A DNA stretch of 64,000 nt, taken from assembly GCF_001707915.1 (NCBI RefSeq), contig NZ_MAVV01000001.1:47970-111969 (forward strand), written 5' to 3'. The DNA is from Thermodesulfovibrio sp. N1 (GTDB lineage Bacteria > Nitrospirota > Thermodesulfovibrionia > Thermodesulfovibrionales > Thermodesulfovibrionaceae). Shown here one piece after another: positions 1-9,058 of this stretch (positions are counted from its first letter, which is position 1; each line of letters opens with the position of its first letter). The notes below the pieces were generated by a model. The model saw nothing but the letters and a program-made list of their open reading frames with translations, made no database searches and had not been told where the DNA came from. Made by a program: the position numbers and the translations under genes.

Positions 1-875
1 GAGCCTTTCTTTCTGCTTTAGCTTTTAAAGAATACAGGCCTCGTGGAGGTTCAGCACCATTTATCAGATTTATTCTGGGCATTTTTGCAATGATAGGTGC
101 TCTTGTTTTTCTTGGCTGTCCATGGAGAACCCTTTTAAGACTTGCTGGCGGTGATGGAAATGCAATTTTTGGTTTATTAGGGCTTATCTTTGGAATATGG
201 GTTGGAACAAGATTTTTAAAGGCAGGATACACCCTTGGAAGAACTCAAACTTCAGCAAGCAAAGCCACAGGTCTTGCCTTTCCTTTACTGATGTTAGGTT
301 TTTTAATCCTCCTACTCATTGATCCTCAGCCCGAGGGAGAGCCGAAAGGAATGCTTCTTTTTTACAGTATAAAAGGTCCTGGTTCACAACATGCTCCTTT
401 ATTTATATCCTTGGGAGTTGCCATGTTAATAGGGGTTCTTGCACAGAGAAGCAGATTTTGCACAATGGGTGCCTTTAGAGACCTTTTACTTTTTAAACAG
501 GGACATCTTTTCTTAGGTGTAGCTGCCTTTTTCTTATCAGCATGGATAACAAATATAATACTTGGACAGTTTAACCCAGGATTTGAAAAACAACCCATTG
601 CCCATACAATGCAAATTTGGAATTTCTTAGGTATGACCCTTGCTGGATTGGCCTTTGTTTTAGCAGGAGGTTGTCCAGGTAGACAGCTTTTTATGTCTGG
701 TGAAGGAGATGCAGATGCTGCTATTTTTGCATCTGGTATGATAGTAGGTGCTGCAATTGCTCATAATTTTGGATTGGCAAGTTCACAAGCAGGAATTGGT
801 CCAAATGGAGCAATTGCAACAATAGTAGGTTTAATTATCTGTGTAATAATCGGACTAACAATGAGAAGGAGGTAA
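1..875 (+). CDS. yedE: YedE-family inner-membrane transporter, 5' end outside window
   Basis: The reading frame is open from base 3 through the first in-frame ATG at 90, so the gene begins upstream of the window; about 290 residues are visible. The protein is very hydrophobic with many predicted membrane spans and the glycine-rich, cysteine-containing motifs typical of the YeeE/YedE (sulfur transport) family, such as LGCPWR near the visible N-terminus, RSRFCTMGAFRD in the middle and AGGCPGRQL later. YeeE/YedE proteins move thiosulfate or related sulfur species; a subgroup is linked to selenium metabolism. The next gene starts 2 bp downstream and encodes a TusA/YedF-like sulfur carrier, the usual partner. 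Selenium versus sulfur as substrate cannot be decided from this window. Confidence 0.9.
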   Translation, partial: AFLSALAFKEYRPRGGSAPFIRFILGIFAMIGALVFLGCPWRTLLRLAGGDGNAIFGLLGLIFGIWVGTRFLKAGYTLGRTQTSASKATGLAFPLLMLGFLILLLIDPQPEGEPKGMLLFYSIKGPGSQHAPLFISLGVAMLIGVLAQRSRFCTMGAFRDLLLFKQGHLFLGVAAFFLSAWITNIILGQFNPGFEKQPIAHTMQIWNFLGMTLAGLAFVLAGGCPGRQLFMSGEGDADAAIFASGMIVGAAIAHNFGLASSQAGIGPNGAIATIVGLIICVIIGLTMRRR

Positions 876-877
876 AA

Positions 878-1096
878 ATGGCTGAAATTGTTGATGCAAG
901 AGGGCTTTCATGTCCTGAACCAGTTCTTTTAACTTTAGAGACTATAAAAAAGCTTGGTAAAGGAGAGATAGAAATACTTGTAGACACAGATACCTCAAAA
1001 GAAAATGTATCAAGAGCAGCTCAATCAATGGGTTGGCAGATTCTTAAGATAGTTGAAGAGGAAAAAGGATATAAAATTACTATAAAAAAGGATTAA
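878..1096 (+). CDS. TusA/YedF-like sulfurtransferase (SirA family)
   Basis: A 72-residue protein with the TusA signature RGLSCPEPV at residues 8-16; Cys12 would carry the persulfide (or selenium) for transfer to a partner. Length and the beta-alpha-beta-alpha-beta pattern fit the TusA fold with no extra domain. An AGAAGGAGG ribosome binding site overlaps the end of yedE, and the two genes are 2 bp apart, so they are almost certainly co-transcribed. In the YedE/YedF pairing this small protein is thought to accept sulfur or selenium entering through the membrane partner. Family assignment is firm; the exact substrate is inferred from context. Confidence 0.92.
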   Translation: MAEIVDARGLSCPEPVLLTLETIKKLGKGEIEILVDTDTSKENVSRAAQSMGWQILKIVEEEKGYKITIKKD

Positions 1097-1107
1097 GAAG
1101 AAATAAA

Positions 1108-1644
1108 ATGAAAATTCTTAAAAAATTATTCAGAGAAAAAAATCCGTCTACTGATAAGGGACTTCTTATCTTTGATAATACTTCAGAGGTTATAAGGGCA
1201 GAAAATATACTAAAAAGCCATGGATTTAATGTAAAAGTTGTTGGACCACCACCCCATGTAAGAAAGGGTTGCGATCTTGCAATAGAATTTCCTATTGTTG
1301 AAACAATGGGTGTATTGAATGTTCTTGAAACTAAGGGACTTAGTCCTATTGACTGTTTACCATCAAATGATGGTAATTTAAAGCCCGTTGATCTTTTTCA
1401 TATCAAAGACTACGGAAGATTTCTAATGGTAAGGGCAGCAAATATGAAAATAACCATTCACAAAAGTAGTCTAACAATTGTAAATATCTCAGGTGGTGGC
1501 TGTCCTGATGTTCCCTATCTTGCAGCTTGTCTTGTTGGCAAAAAAATTAATGAAGCACCTGAACCAAGAACACTTGGGCATACTCTTTGTGGGTATGCCC
1601 TTCAATTAGCCTATGATAAAATAAAAGAATTATGCTGGCAGTGA
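1108..1644 (+). CDS. DUF3343-like protein with extended cysteine-containing C-terminus
   Basis: A 178-residue cytosolic protein. Residues about 17-75 resemble the DUF3343 putative Se/S carrier fold: a short strand, a helix around RAENILKSHG and a conserved Cys55 in RKGCDLAIEF. DUF3343 proteins are usually only about 80 residues, so roughly 100 residues here are extra. The extension carries Cys132 in SGGGCPDVPY, Cys141, Cys161 and Cys176, a pattern suggestive of thiol or metal chemistry. It sits 11 bp after the TusA-like gene and overlaps the following kinase-like gene by 13 bp, so it belongs to the same transcript. A role in handling selenium or sulfur is inferred from neighbours; the C-terminal half is unrecognised. 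Confidence 0.65.
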   Translation: MKILKKLFREKNPSTDKGLLIFDNTSEVIRAENILKSHGFNVKVVGPPPHVRKGCDLAIEFPIVETMGVLNVLETKGLSPIDCLPSNDGNLKPVDLFHIKDYGRFLMVRAANMKITIHKSSLTIVNISGGGCPDVPYLAACLVGKKINEAPEPRTLGHTLCGYALQLAYDKIKELCWQ

Positions 1645-2492
1645 TAGGCACAGTTCCAGAAGAAAACTTTCCGATATTATTCGGAAAAGTTGAACTTATT
1701 AATGATTTTTTATTTATTGAGGGAAGAAAAATTTCAATTCAAAGAGGCACTTCTGCATTGATTGCCTCAACTTGTAAGGTTCTTCAATTTCTTAAAAAAG
1801 ACTTGCCTTATGCTTATCTTGTAGGAGATACAGGAAAGGGCTATGGAAGTAAAAGGCTTTATGAGTTTTTTACCAATGATATAAAAAAAAGAAGCTTTGA
1901 TACCCTTACATTTCATTATTTGCTTCCAGATGCGGATTGGTGTAATAAAATTTTATTTGCCATTGAGGATTTACCAAAGCGTCCCTTTTTAATTGCTGAT
2001 GCGGGGTTTATGTATGCTGCAAAAATGAGCGGAAATGCAACAATTTTTGACCTTTTTACTCCAGACCCCGGTGAGCTTGCCTTTTTAGCCGATGAAGAAG
2101 CCCCTCATCCCTTTTATACAAGAGGATTTCTGCTACAGGATGAAAGTAGAGCAGAAGAACTTATTCAGAGAGCCTATAAACATAATAATGCTTCAAAATA
2201 TATGCTTGTTAAAGGAAAGAGAGATTATATAGTTAAAGAGGGGAAAATATTAGATATTATATCAGAGCCATGCATTGAAGCCCTTGAGCCTATCGGTGGA
2301 ACAGGTGATACTTTAACAGGTATAACATCTGCTTTAATAGATTCGGGCTTTCCTGCTGAAAAAGCTATGATACTTTCTGCCCAGATTAACAGAATTACGG
2401 GTATGCTTTCAAATCCAGATCCATCAACACAGATAGTAGAGATTATAAAATTTATTCCAGAGGCAATTAAAAAGAAATATATTGAAATTTGA
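1632..2492 (+). CDS. NAD(P)HX dehydratase-like / ribokinase-fold protein
   Basis: A 286-residue protein of the ribokinase-like superfamily, closest in motif to the ADP/ATP-dependent NAD(P)H-hydrate dehydratase (NnrD/CARKD) domain. TPDPGELAFL at 143-152 matches the family's TPHPGE segment, a VKG strand lies near 193-195, and the catalytic-type GGTGDTLTG at 222-230 carries the expected Asp226. The NnrE epimerase half of bifunctional Nnr is absent. The start codon lies inside the DUF3343-like gene (13 bp overlap), implying translational coupling. Its place at the end of a YedE/TusA/DUF3343 cluster suggests a specialised kinase or dehydratase in Se/S metabolism rather than the housekeeping NADHX repair enzyme; that is inference. 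It converges with the response regulator gene, 2 bp away, with no terminator seen between them. Confidence 0.7.
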   Translation: MLAVIGTVPEENFPILFGKVELINDFLFIEGRKISIQRGTSALIASTCKVLQFLKKDLPYAYLVGDTGKGYGSKRLYEFFTNDIKKRSFDTLTFHYLLPDADWCNKILFAIEDLPKRPFLIADAGFMYAAKMSGNATIFDLFTPDPGELAFLADEEAPHPFYTRGFLLQDESRAEELIQRAYKHNNASKYMLVKGKRDYIVKEGKILDIISEPCIEALEPIGGTGDTLTGITSALIDSGFPAEKAMILSAQINRITGMLSNPDPSTQIVEIIKFIPEAIKKKYIEI

Positions 2493-2494
2493 TT

Positions 2495-3145
2495 TTAATC
2501 TGTAACATTAGATATAAGTCCATGCTTTATTGCATAATTTATGATTTCTGCATTATTCTGAAGATTAAGCTTTTCGAGGATTCTTGCTCTGTAGGTACTT
2601 ACTGTTTTAATGCTAATTGATAAATCCTTTGAAATCTCCACAAGGCTTTTGCCTTTTGCGATCATAAGGAAAACTTGAAATTCTCTCTCAGATAATTTTT
2701 CATGAGGTAAAATATCTGATGGTTTTTGAAAGTAAGATATAAGTTTTTCTGAAAAACTTTCTGGAATATATTTTCCACCTTTTGAAATTTTTTCTATTGC
2801 TTTATTTAGCTCTTCTGGGTCTGCGGATTTTGTTATGTATCCATCAGCTCCTAATTTTAATGCTCTTGCTGCATACTGTTCCTCTGGATACATGCTTAAC
2901 ATTAATATTTTTACTTTGGGATTAATTGATTTTAGACGTCTTAAGGTCTCTAACCCATCAATTTTTGGCATGGCAATATCAAGAAAAATAAGATCAAAAA
3001 TTTCCTTTTCTATCATACTAAATGCCTCATATCCACTATCTGCTTCCTTACATTCCTTAACTGAGGGATTATCAAGAAGTATTTCTCTTAACCCCTTTCT
3101 AAAAAGTGTATGGTCATCAACTATTAAAATTTTAAGTTTATTCAT
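2495..3145 (-). CDS. NarL/FixJ-type response regulator
   Basis: A 216-residue two-domain response regulator. The N-terminal receiver has the acidic pair at residues 10-11, the phosphoacceptor Asp56 in LIFLDIAMP and a conserved Lys in the ITKSADPEE segment. The C-terminal half (about 148-210) is a LuxR/GerE helix-turn-helix beginning LSEREFQVFLMIAKGKS with the recognition helix around IKTVSTYRARILEKL. It lies 40 bp downstream of the histidine kinase gene on the same strand and is its obvious cognate partner. The target genes are not evident from the window. Confidence 0.93.
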   Translation of the reverse strand: MNKLKILIVDDHTLFRKGLREILLDNPSVKECKEADSGYEAFSMIEKEIFDLIFLDIAMPKIDGLETLRRLKSINPKVKILMLSMYPEEQYAARALKLGADGYITKSADPEELNKAIEKISKGGKYIPESFSEKLISYFQKPSDILPHEKLSEREFQVFLMIAKGKSLVEISKDLSISIKTVSTYRARILEKLNLQNNAEIINYAIKHGLISNVTD

Positions 3146-3185
3146 TTTTTAAAAATTTTTTCGTAATTGCAAGATTATTATATTT

Positions 3186-5354
3186 TTAGTTTTGATTTAT
3201 AATTTGTTCCCTCAGGGGCACTGAAAGTATTACCTCTGTGCCTCCTTCTTCAGCTTTTCTAATATCTATTGTTGCATTGATTGAGTAAGCTCTTTCCTTC
3301 ATAGCCATCAATCCAAAGGATTCAGGACTCTTAATTTTATCTTCACCAATACCTACTCCATTGTCTTTTACAATAATTATAAAACTTCCATCAACTCTAA
3401 AAAGTTTAATTGATACCTGAGTAGCATTTGCATGTCTTGCTATGTTTGTTAAAGCTTCTTGAAATATTCGAAAAATTGCAATAGAAGTTTCTTTTGAAAG
3501 CTGAATATTATCTTCAGATATTTCTATCTTGCATGGAATTAAAGTATTCTTCTCAAATTCCTTTACCTGCCATTTTATAGCATCTTGTAAAGTCAGATGA
3601 TCAATTAAAGATGGTCTTAGTTTGTTAGCAATATTCTGAACTTGTTTTATAAGAGAGTTAATCAGGTTCATTGCTTCATCAAATTTTTCCAGAAGCGTAT
3701 CATCTTTGATTCTTTTTTTAATCCATGAAAGGGATAGTTTTAAAGCGGTCAATGATTGGCCTAATTCATCGTGAATTTCTTTTGATATTTCCTTTCTTTC
3801 GCTTTCTCTTATATTTTGAAGGTATAAAGAAAGTTTTCTTAAAGCTTCTTTTGATTTTCTGAGTTCTTCTTCTATTTTTTTTCTATATGTTATATCCCTT
3901 CCGATAGTCTTAGTTTTTACAAAATTACCTTTTTCATCAACTTCAACATAAACATTTAAGGCAGCAGTAAAAACAGAGCCGTCTTTTCGAACAAAATCTC
4001 TCTCAATTTGTATGTGGCTGTACTTATGGATATTGGGAAAGAATTCCATCTGTAACTTTTTTGATTCCTCTGTCATAAAATCTGTGATGGGTCTACCAAT
4101 GATTTCGTCTTTTCTGTATCCAAGCATTTTTGCCTCTGTTTCATTGCAATCAATTATTATCCCATTTTTGTCAACAGAGTGATACATATCTGGAGCGTTA
4201 TCATAGAGGTCTCGATATTTTTCTTCTGACACTCTTAACTGATGTTCAATTTTTTTTCGCTTTGATATGTTTATTGCGAGTAAAAAAATTGTTAAGGTAG
4301 AGGCAATAAATATGAGAGTAAGAGTAATAAGTGTTTTTTTATATTTTATAAGAAAACTTTCAGGATAGTTCAATATAAAGCTTTCCTTTGGAACTTTTGA
4401 CAAAGAAATATTAAATCTCTTTAGCTCTTTGTAGTCAAACATATACTCATTAGGGCTTTCTTTAATAACAGGAATATCCTGAGGGTTTTTCCCATTAAGA
4501 ATTTGCAACACAATTTCTCCAGCTCTTTTACCCTGTAAAAAAGCACTTGTTAATTTACCACCAACAATTCCTCTTCCTAAATAAAAATCCCAAACACTAT
4601 AAATAGGAGCTTTTATATGAGGGTAGAGTAAATCAAGACTTTCTTCATAGGCAAAGAAATTCCCTGTTTTATCCCTATTAACAAGTAAAAGAAGAACTAT
4701 ACTTTTTGGTGGTATTTGACCTACAGATTTTATCAGTTCTTTCATATCTGGATTTTCGACTATTTCAAGATTTATTTTATTCTGGATTTCTGATAGAGCT
4801 TTCATTAACTCTCTTTTCATTGCTAATCCTGTAGTTGTAATATCATTTATTACGTAAATATTTTCTGTCTGCGGATGAAGTTTCAATGCAATTTTAATTG
4901 TACCTGCAATATCTGTTTCTTCTGCTACGCCTGTAAACCATTTGCGATATTTATCTATTAATTCTTCATTAAAATTATTGATACCACAAAATACAACAGG
5001 AAGATTGTTAAATAATTCTTTATAATGTTTCAATGTAAAATTTAATGCATCGTTATCTGATACTATGACAACATCAAATTTGGATTTCTTATACTTTTCT
5101 TTAAAATAATTGAAGAATCTTTCCATTTGCATTTGTTCAGAAAATCTTTTAGTATCCATATACTCTATATAGTATTCGATTTCGCTTTCTAAAGGTTTGA
5201 GCGCCTCTTTAATCCCTTTTACAATATTATCTGTCCAGCTTAAGCCATGATGATAGGAGTTTAGAATAAGTATCTGCTTTTTATCGGTCTGAGCAAAAGA
5301 AAAAGAAGTAAGACAAAGAAAAAATATGATTGTCAATATAAACCTTTTATACAT
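3186..5354 (-). CDS. Sensor histidine kinase with ABC substrate-binding-like periplasmic domain, PAS and HisKA_3
   Basis: A 722-residue membrane sensor. Residues 1-21 form a signal peptide ending near FSFAQ. Residues about 25-320 resemble ABC-type substrate-binding proteins (ABC_sub_bind family; LILNSYHHGLSW, VVIVSDNDAL, NLPVVFCGIN), giving a periplasmic ligand-binding module. A transmembrane helix follows near 340-365, then a PAS domain (about 372-495, with DNAPDMYHSVDKNG), a HisKA_3 dimerisation domain with His528 in EIHDELGQ, and an HATPase_c domain with DNGVGIG. The architecture predicts NarX/UhpB-type signalling to the adjacent NarL-type regulator. The gene overlaps the end of glgC by 8 bp, so it is read from the same transcript. 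The ligand is unknown. Confidence 0.9.
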   Translation of the reverse strand: MYKRFILTIIFFLCLTSFSFAQTDKKQILILNSYHHGLSWTDNIVKGIKEALKPLESEIEYYIEYMDTKRFSEQMQMERFFNYFKEKYKKSKFDVVIVSDNDALNFTLKHYKELFNNLPVVFCGINNFNEELIDKYRKWFTGVAEETDIAGTIKIALKLHPQTENIYVINDITTTGLAMKRELMKALSEIQNKINLEIVENPDMKELIKSVGQIPPKSIVLLLLVNRDKTGNFFAYEESLDLLYPHIKAPIYSVWDFYLGRGIVGGKLTSAFLQGKRAGEIVLQILNGKNPQDIPVIKESPNEYMFDYKELKRFNISLSKVPKESFILNYPESFLIKYKKTLITLTLIFIASTLTIFLLAINISKRKKIEHQLRVSEEKYRDLYDNAPDMYHSVDKNGIIIDCNETEAKMLGYRKDEIIGRPITDFMTEESKKLQMEFFPNIHKYSHIQIERDFVRKDGSVFTAALNVYVEVDEKGNFVKTKTIGRDITYRKKIEEELRKSKEALRKLSLYLQNIRESERKEISKEIHDELGQSLTALKLSLSWIKKRIKDDTLLEKFDEAMNLINSLIKQVQNIANKLRPSLIDHLTLQDAIKWQVKEFEKNTLIPCKIEISEDNIQLSKETSIAIFRIFQEALTNIARHANATQVSIKLFRVDGSFIIIVKDNGVGIGEDKIKSPESFGLMAMKERAYSINATIDIRKAEEGGTEVILSVPLREQIINQN

Positions 5355-6588
5355 AACCTGTTTCTTTCATCCAATCATTATACCTTGCTGCCCTGGGAAT
5401 TATGCTTATTCCTGAGGAATCTATATGACATTTAAATCTATCCTTATCTGGGGAAAAACCTATTTCTTCGCCTTCATAAATAATATTTTTTTTGTCAACT
5501 ATTACTCTGTAAAGTTTACTATTTTTTTTGATTACAACATCATCCATTATTAATGACTCCTTTATTTCTGCATTTTTTTCTACAATTACACCGCTTCTTA
5601 TAAAGGAATTTTCAATTTTCCCGCCATATATTATTGTCCCATCAGAAATTATGCTATTTTTTATTTCACCATTTAATATTTTTGCTGGAGGAGTATCATT
5701 TTTAGAAGGATAAATAGTCCAGTGTTTGTTGAAAATCTCAAAAATAGGTTTTTCTCCAAGCATGTCCATATGGGCATCGAAATAAGCCCTTATTGTTCCC
5801 ACATCTCTCCAATAACCCTTTTCTTCGTAATTTTTTAACCCTGGTATTTCATTTTTAGCAAAATCGTAAGAATAGACTCTACATCCTCTTCCTACAAGTT
5901 CTGGAATTACATGAGCTCCAAAATCGTGTTGTTTTTTCTTTTCAGCTCTTATAAGGGCATCTATCAAAATATCTGTGTTAAATATATAATTACCCATTGA
6001 GACAAAAGCCATAGAAGGATTGTCAGGCATAGGTACAGGGTCTTTTGGTTTTTCCTGAAATCCAATGATTTTTTGATCAGGTTGAGTAACAATTACACCA
6101 AAAGAAGAAGCCTCATTTATTGGAACAGGTCTTGCTGCAACAGTTACCTCAGCATTTTTTCCCATGTGAAACTCTATCATCTGCCTTATATCCATTCTAT
6201 ATATATGATCTGCTCCAAATATTAATACAAAATCGGGTTTATGTTCTTTAATTAAACCTATATTTTGAAATACCGCATCTGCAGTACCTTGAAACCACTC
6301 AGGTCCCATACGCATCTGGGGAGGCACAACAGTAACAAAGTGGTCTCTTCCAACAGATAAAAATCCCCAGTTTTGTCTGATATGTTCAATAAGTGATTGA
6401 GATTTATACTGAACTAAAAGATAGATAGAATAAATTTTTGAATTGACAAGATTACTAAGGACGAAATCAACTATTCTGTATTTTCCACCAAAGGGTACAG
6501 AAGGCTTTGATCTGAAGGAAGTAAGTGGAAAAAGTCTTTCACCTTTTCCACCTGCCAACACTATTGCTAAAACATTAGGAAGAGCCAT
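5347..6588 (-). CDS. glgC: Glucose-1-phosphate adenylyltransferase
   Basis: A 413-residue ADP-glucose pyrophosphorylase that makes ADP-glucose from glucose-1-phosphate and ATP, the committed step of bacterial glycogen synthesis. The N-terminus has the nucleotidyltransferase motif VLAGGKGERLFPLT with the KPSVPFGGKYRIVDF segment; FGADHIYRMD supplies the metal-binding Asp; a left-handed beta-helix C-terminal region follows (IKNSIISDGTIIYGG, VIVEKNAEIKESLIMDD). Length fits the family. The start overlaps the upstream C39-type gene by 14 bp and the stop overlaps the sensor kinase by 8 bp. No other glycogen gene is present here, so its placement between a protease-like gene and a two-component system is unusual. 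Confidence 0.95.
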   Translation of the reverse strand: MALPNVLAIVLAGGKGERLFPLTSFRSKPSVPFGGKYRIVDFVLSNLVNSKIYSIYLLVQYKSQSLIEHIRQNWGFLSVGRDHFVTVVPPQMRMGPEWFQGTADAVFQNIGLIKEHKPDFVLIFGADHIYRMDIRQMIEFHMGKNAEVTVAARPVPINEASSFGVIVTQPDQKIIGFQEKPKDPVPMPDNPSMAFVSMGNYIFNTDILIDALIRAEKKKQHDFGAHVIPELVGRGCRVYSYDFAKNEIPGLKNYEEKGYWRDVGTIRAYFDAHMDMLGEKPIFEIFNKHWTIYPSKNDTPPAKILNGEIKNSIISDGTIIYGGKIENSFIRSGVIVEKNAEIKESLIMDDVVIKKNSKLYRVIVDKKNIIYEGEEIGFSPDKDRFKCHIDSSGISIIPRAARYNDWMKETGYV

Positions 6589-7102
6589 TTTTTACCTCCC
6601 TATATATGTAAAGTGTCCAAAAATCAGTTTTATTCCATTTATTTAAAAATTTTTCAATTTCGATTCTTTCTCTTTCCTTATCCGATGAATTTACTATTAT
6701 TTCCCCTTCACTGAAACCCACCACCACCATATAATGATACTTTTTATAAAACCAAAAACCTTCATCAACCATAACAATTAAAGGATGTCCTCTTTTAATT
6801 TTATCTTTTAAATCATCTAAATTTCCTCTGTATTGTTCTACTTTTAATCCAAATTTTTTAGCATAAAAGAGCATATCAAAATCCGAAGTTCCCTTTGCAT
6901 CTTTACTATAAATCTCTGATGCTATTTCTGAAGGTTTAATATTTATCCCCCAAAAATTTAAAACCATTGCTAAAGAAGTAGGACCGCATTGATAAGCCTT
7001 TGAAGGAAAAAATGGGACAGAGGATATTATAAAGTCATAGGCGTAAGATTTTGTTAAAAAAACAACGATGATAAAAATTTTAATGAGAATAATTTTCTTC
7101 AT
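6575..7102 (-). CDS. Exported C39-like cysteine peptidase-fold protein
   Basis: A 175-residue protein starting with a signal peptide (hydrophobic 3-16, likely cleavage after SYAYD). The mature part has papain-like C39 features: QCGPTSLAMVLNFWG with Gln38 and Cys39 placed as oxyanion-hole and nucleophile residues, and the His in YHYMVVVGFSEG (His123) followed by an Asn/Asp-containing turn (IVNSSD). Peptidase_C39_2 proteins occur as stand-alone exported enzymes and as bacteriocin leader peptidases; here there is no ABC transporter, so the stand-alone type fits. It overlaps glgC by 14 bp and follows prmC by 2 bp. The substrate is unknown. Confidence 0.75.
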   Translation of the reverse strand: MKKIILIKIFIIVVFLTKSYAYDFIISSVPFFPSKAYQCGPTSLAMVLNFWGINIKPSEIASEIYSKDAKGTSDFDMLFYAKKFGLKVEQYRGNLDDLKDKIKRGHPLIVMVDEGFWFYKKYHYMVVVGFSEGEIIVNSSDKERERIEIEKFLNKWNKTDFWTLYIYREVKNGSS

Positions 7103-7104
7103 AA

Positions 7105-7950
7105 TTAACTTCTTTTTAATATCATAACTCTTTCAATTCCTGCAAGGTCAGGGACTATTTTTATCATTTTAAATCTTAATTTTTCAGCCATTTTTTTTAT
7201 TTCCTCTGCTTGACCTATTCCAATTTCAAAAAAAATTAATCCTTCTTCAATTAGATAATCTTCTGCATTGTTTAATATTTTCTCGTAATACAGAAGCCCC
7301 TTTTGTCCTCCATCTAAGGCTTCTTTAGGTTCGAAATCTTTTATTTCAGGTTGAAGATTTTTTATTTCATCGGATTCTACATAGGGTGGATTTGCAGTGA
7401 TTGAAATAAAAGAGTTTTTTTTCAATGGAGAAAGTAAATCACCAACAACAAAAAAAGCATTTGAAACACTGTTGAGTATTTTATTTTTATGTGCATATTT
7501 AATAGCATTTTCTGAAATGTCTACTCCTATAATTTTAAGTTGAGGTAGATTTTTTGCAATAGAAAGGGCAATACATCCTGAACCTGTACAAAGGTCAACT
7601 ACGAATCCGTCTTTTTTATTTATTATCTCCTCTCTTTTTAGAAATTCTTCAATCAAAATTTCTGTTTCAGGCCTGGGGATAAGCACTCCAGGACCTACTT
7701 TTAATTTTATATTGAAAAAATCGCATTCTCCTATAATATATTGAAGAGGTTCTCTTTTAAGCCTTCTTTGAACTAATCTATCTATTTCATATATTTGTAT
7801 TGAGGTTAATTGAGGATTTTGGGAGTAAAGTTTTACTTTATCAATTTTAGCTATATGACAAACTATTTCTTGGGCTTCCTTTTGTGGGAAGGGGATTTGA
7901 TTTTTTTCAAAAATTTTTTTTATTTCTTCAATTTTTTTTAAAGCATTCAC
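7105..7950 (-). CDS. prmC: Release factor glutamine N5-methyltransferase
   Basis: A 281-residue SAM-dependent methyltransferase. A helical N-terminal domain (about 1-85) precedes a Rossmann methyltransferase domain with the SAM-binding [13 protein letters not shown] at 118-130 and the hallmark NPPY at 187-190, which binds the substrate glutamine. PrmC methylates the glutamine of the GGQ motif in RF1 and RF2. The gene directly follows and overlaps prfA by 4 bp, the classic prfA-prmC arrangement, so enzyme and substrate are co-expressed. Confidence 0.96.
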   Translation of the reverse strand: MNALKKIEEIKKIFEKNQIPFPQKEAQEIVCHIAKIDKVKLYSQNPQLTSIQIYEIDRLVQRRLKREPLQYIIGECDFFNIKLKVGPGVLIPRPETEILIEEFLKREEIINKKDGFVVDLCTGSGCIALSIAKNLPQLKIIGVDISENAIKYAHKNKILNSVSNAFFVVGDLLSPLKKNSFISITANPPYVESDEIKNLQPEIKDFEPKEALDGGQKGLLYYEKILNNAEDYLIEEGLIFFEIGIGQAEEIKKMAEKLRFKMIKIVPDLAGIERVMILKRS

Positions 7951-9008
7951 ATTTCTTTCAGTTTTTCAGCCTGATAATAGGAAATCAGTGAATCGATCAT
8001 TTCATCGAGATTGCCATCTAAAATCTGATCCAATTTGTATAGAGTAAGTCCAATTCTGTGGTCTGTTACACGATTTTGGGGAAAATTATAAGTTCTTATT
8101 CTTTCACTTCTTTCTCCTGTGCCAACCTGTTGTTTTCTCTCTGAAGCTCTTTCTGCTTCCTTTTTCTGCCTTTCCATTTCAAGTAATCTTGCTCTAAGAA
8201 CTTTCATTGCCTTTTCTCTGTTTTTAATCTGAGATCTTTCATCCTGACACTGCACAATTATTCCTGTGGGTATATGAACTATTCTTACTGCAGAATAGGC
8301 AGTATTTACAGACTGTCCACCGGGACCTGAAGAACAGAATGTGTCAATCCTTAAATCTTTCTCTTCAATTTTAATATCTACATCTTCTGCTTCTGGAAGG
8401 ACAGCAACAGTTGCTGTGGATGTATGAATTCTTCCAGAAGCCTCTGTAACAGGAATTCTCTGTACTCGGTGAACACCGCTTTCGTATTTAAGTTTACTGA
8501 ATGCTCCCCTACCTGAAATATTTGCGATAATTTCCTTAAAACCACCAAGTCCTGTAGGATGACTGTCGATTATTTCTACTTTCCAGCCCTTAGATTCAGC
8601 GTATTTTGAATACATTCTGAATAAGTCAGCAGCAAAAAGAGCTGCTTCATCTCCACCTGTACCAGCTCTTATTTCAAGAATAACATTTTTTTCATCTCGT
8701 GGGTCCTTAGGAAGAAGTAAAATTGTTAATTCCTGCTCAATTTGAGGTTTTATTTTTTTAAGATTTTGAAGTTCATCCTCTGCAAGTTCCTTTAAATCTC
8801 CGTCTCCACTTTTCAAGATTTCTTCTAATTCCTCTATTTCCTTAACAATTTTTTTATATTCTCTGAATTTGGTAACAATAGGTTCAAGTTCTGACTGTTC
8901 TTTTGACAATCTAAGAAATTCTTCTCGATTTGAAAAAATTGAAGGCTCTGACAGAGCTTTTGTTATTTTATCGTATTTATTTTCTACTTCTAATAATTTA
9001 TCTAACAT
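7947..9008 (-). CDS. prfA: Peptide chain release factor 1
   Basis: A 353-residue class I release factor reading UAA and UAG. The stop-codon recognition tripeptide of the PxT type is present as PVT (186-188) in [14 protein letters not shown], and the peptidyl hydrolysis motif GGQ is at 230-232 in [11 protein letters not shown]. The length matches RF1, and RF2 would carry SPF instead of PxT. It heads a prfA-prmC pair and follows the DUF1385 gene by about 50 bp. Confidence 0.97.
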   Translation of the reverse strand: MLDKLLEVENKYDKITKALSEPSIFSNREEFLRLSKEQSELEPIVTKFREYKKIVKEIEELEEILKSGDGDLKELAEDELQNLKKIKPQIEQELTILLLPKDPRDEKNVILEIRAGTGGDEAALFAADLFRMYSKYAESKGWKVEIIDSHPTGLGGFKEIIANISGRGAFSKLKYESGVHRVQRIPVTEASGRIHTSTATVAVLPEAEDVDIKIEEKDLRIDTFCSSGPGGQSVNTAYSAVRIVHIPTGIIVQCQDERSQIKNREKAMKVLRARLLEMERQKKEAERASERKQQVGTGERSERIRTYNFPQNRVTDHRIGLTLYKLDQILDGNLDEMIDSLISYYQAEKLKEM

Positions 9009-9058
9009 TTAATGCCTCCAAAAAATTTACTTTATTGTGCAAGAAATCCTTCGGCTTT

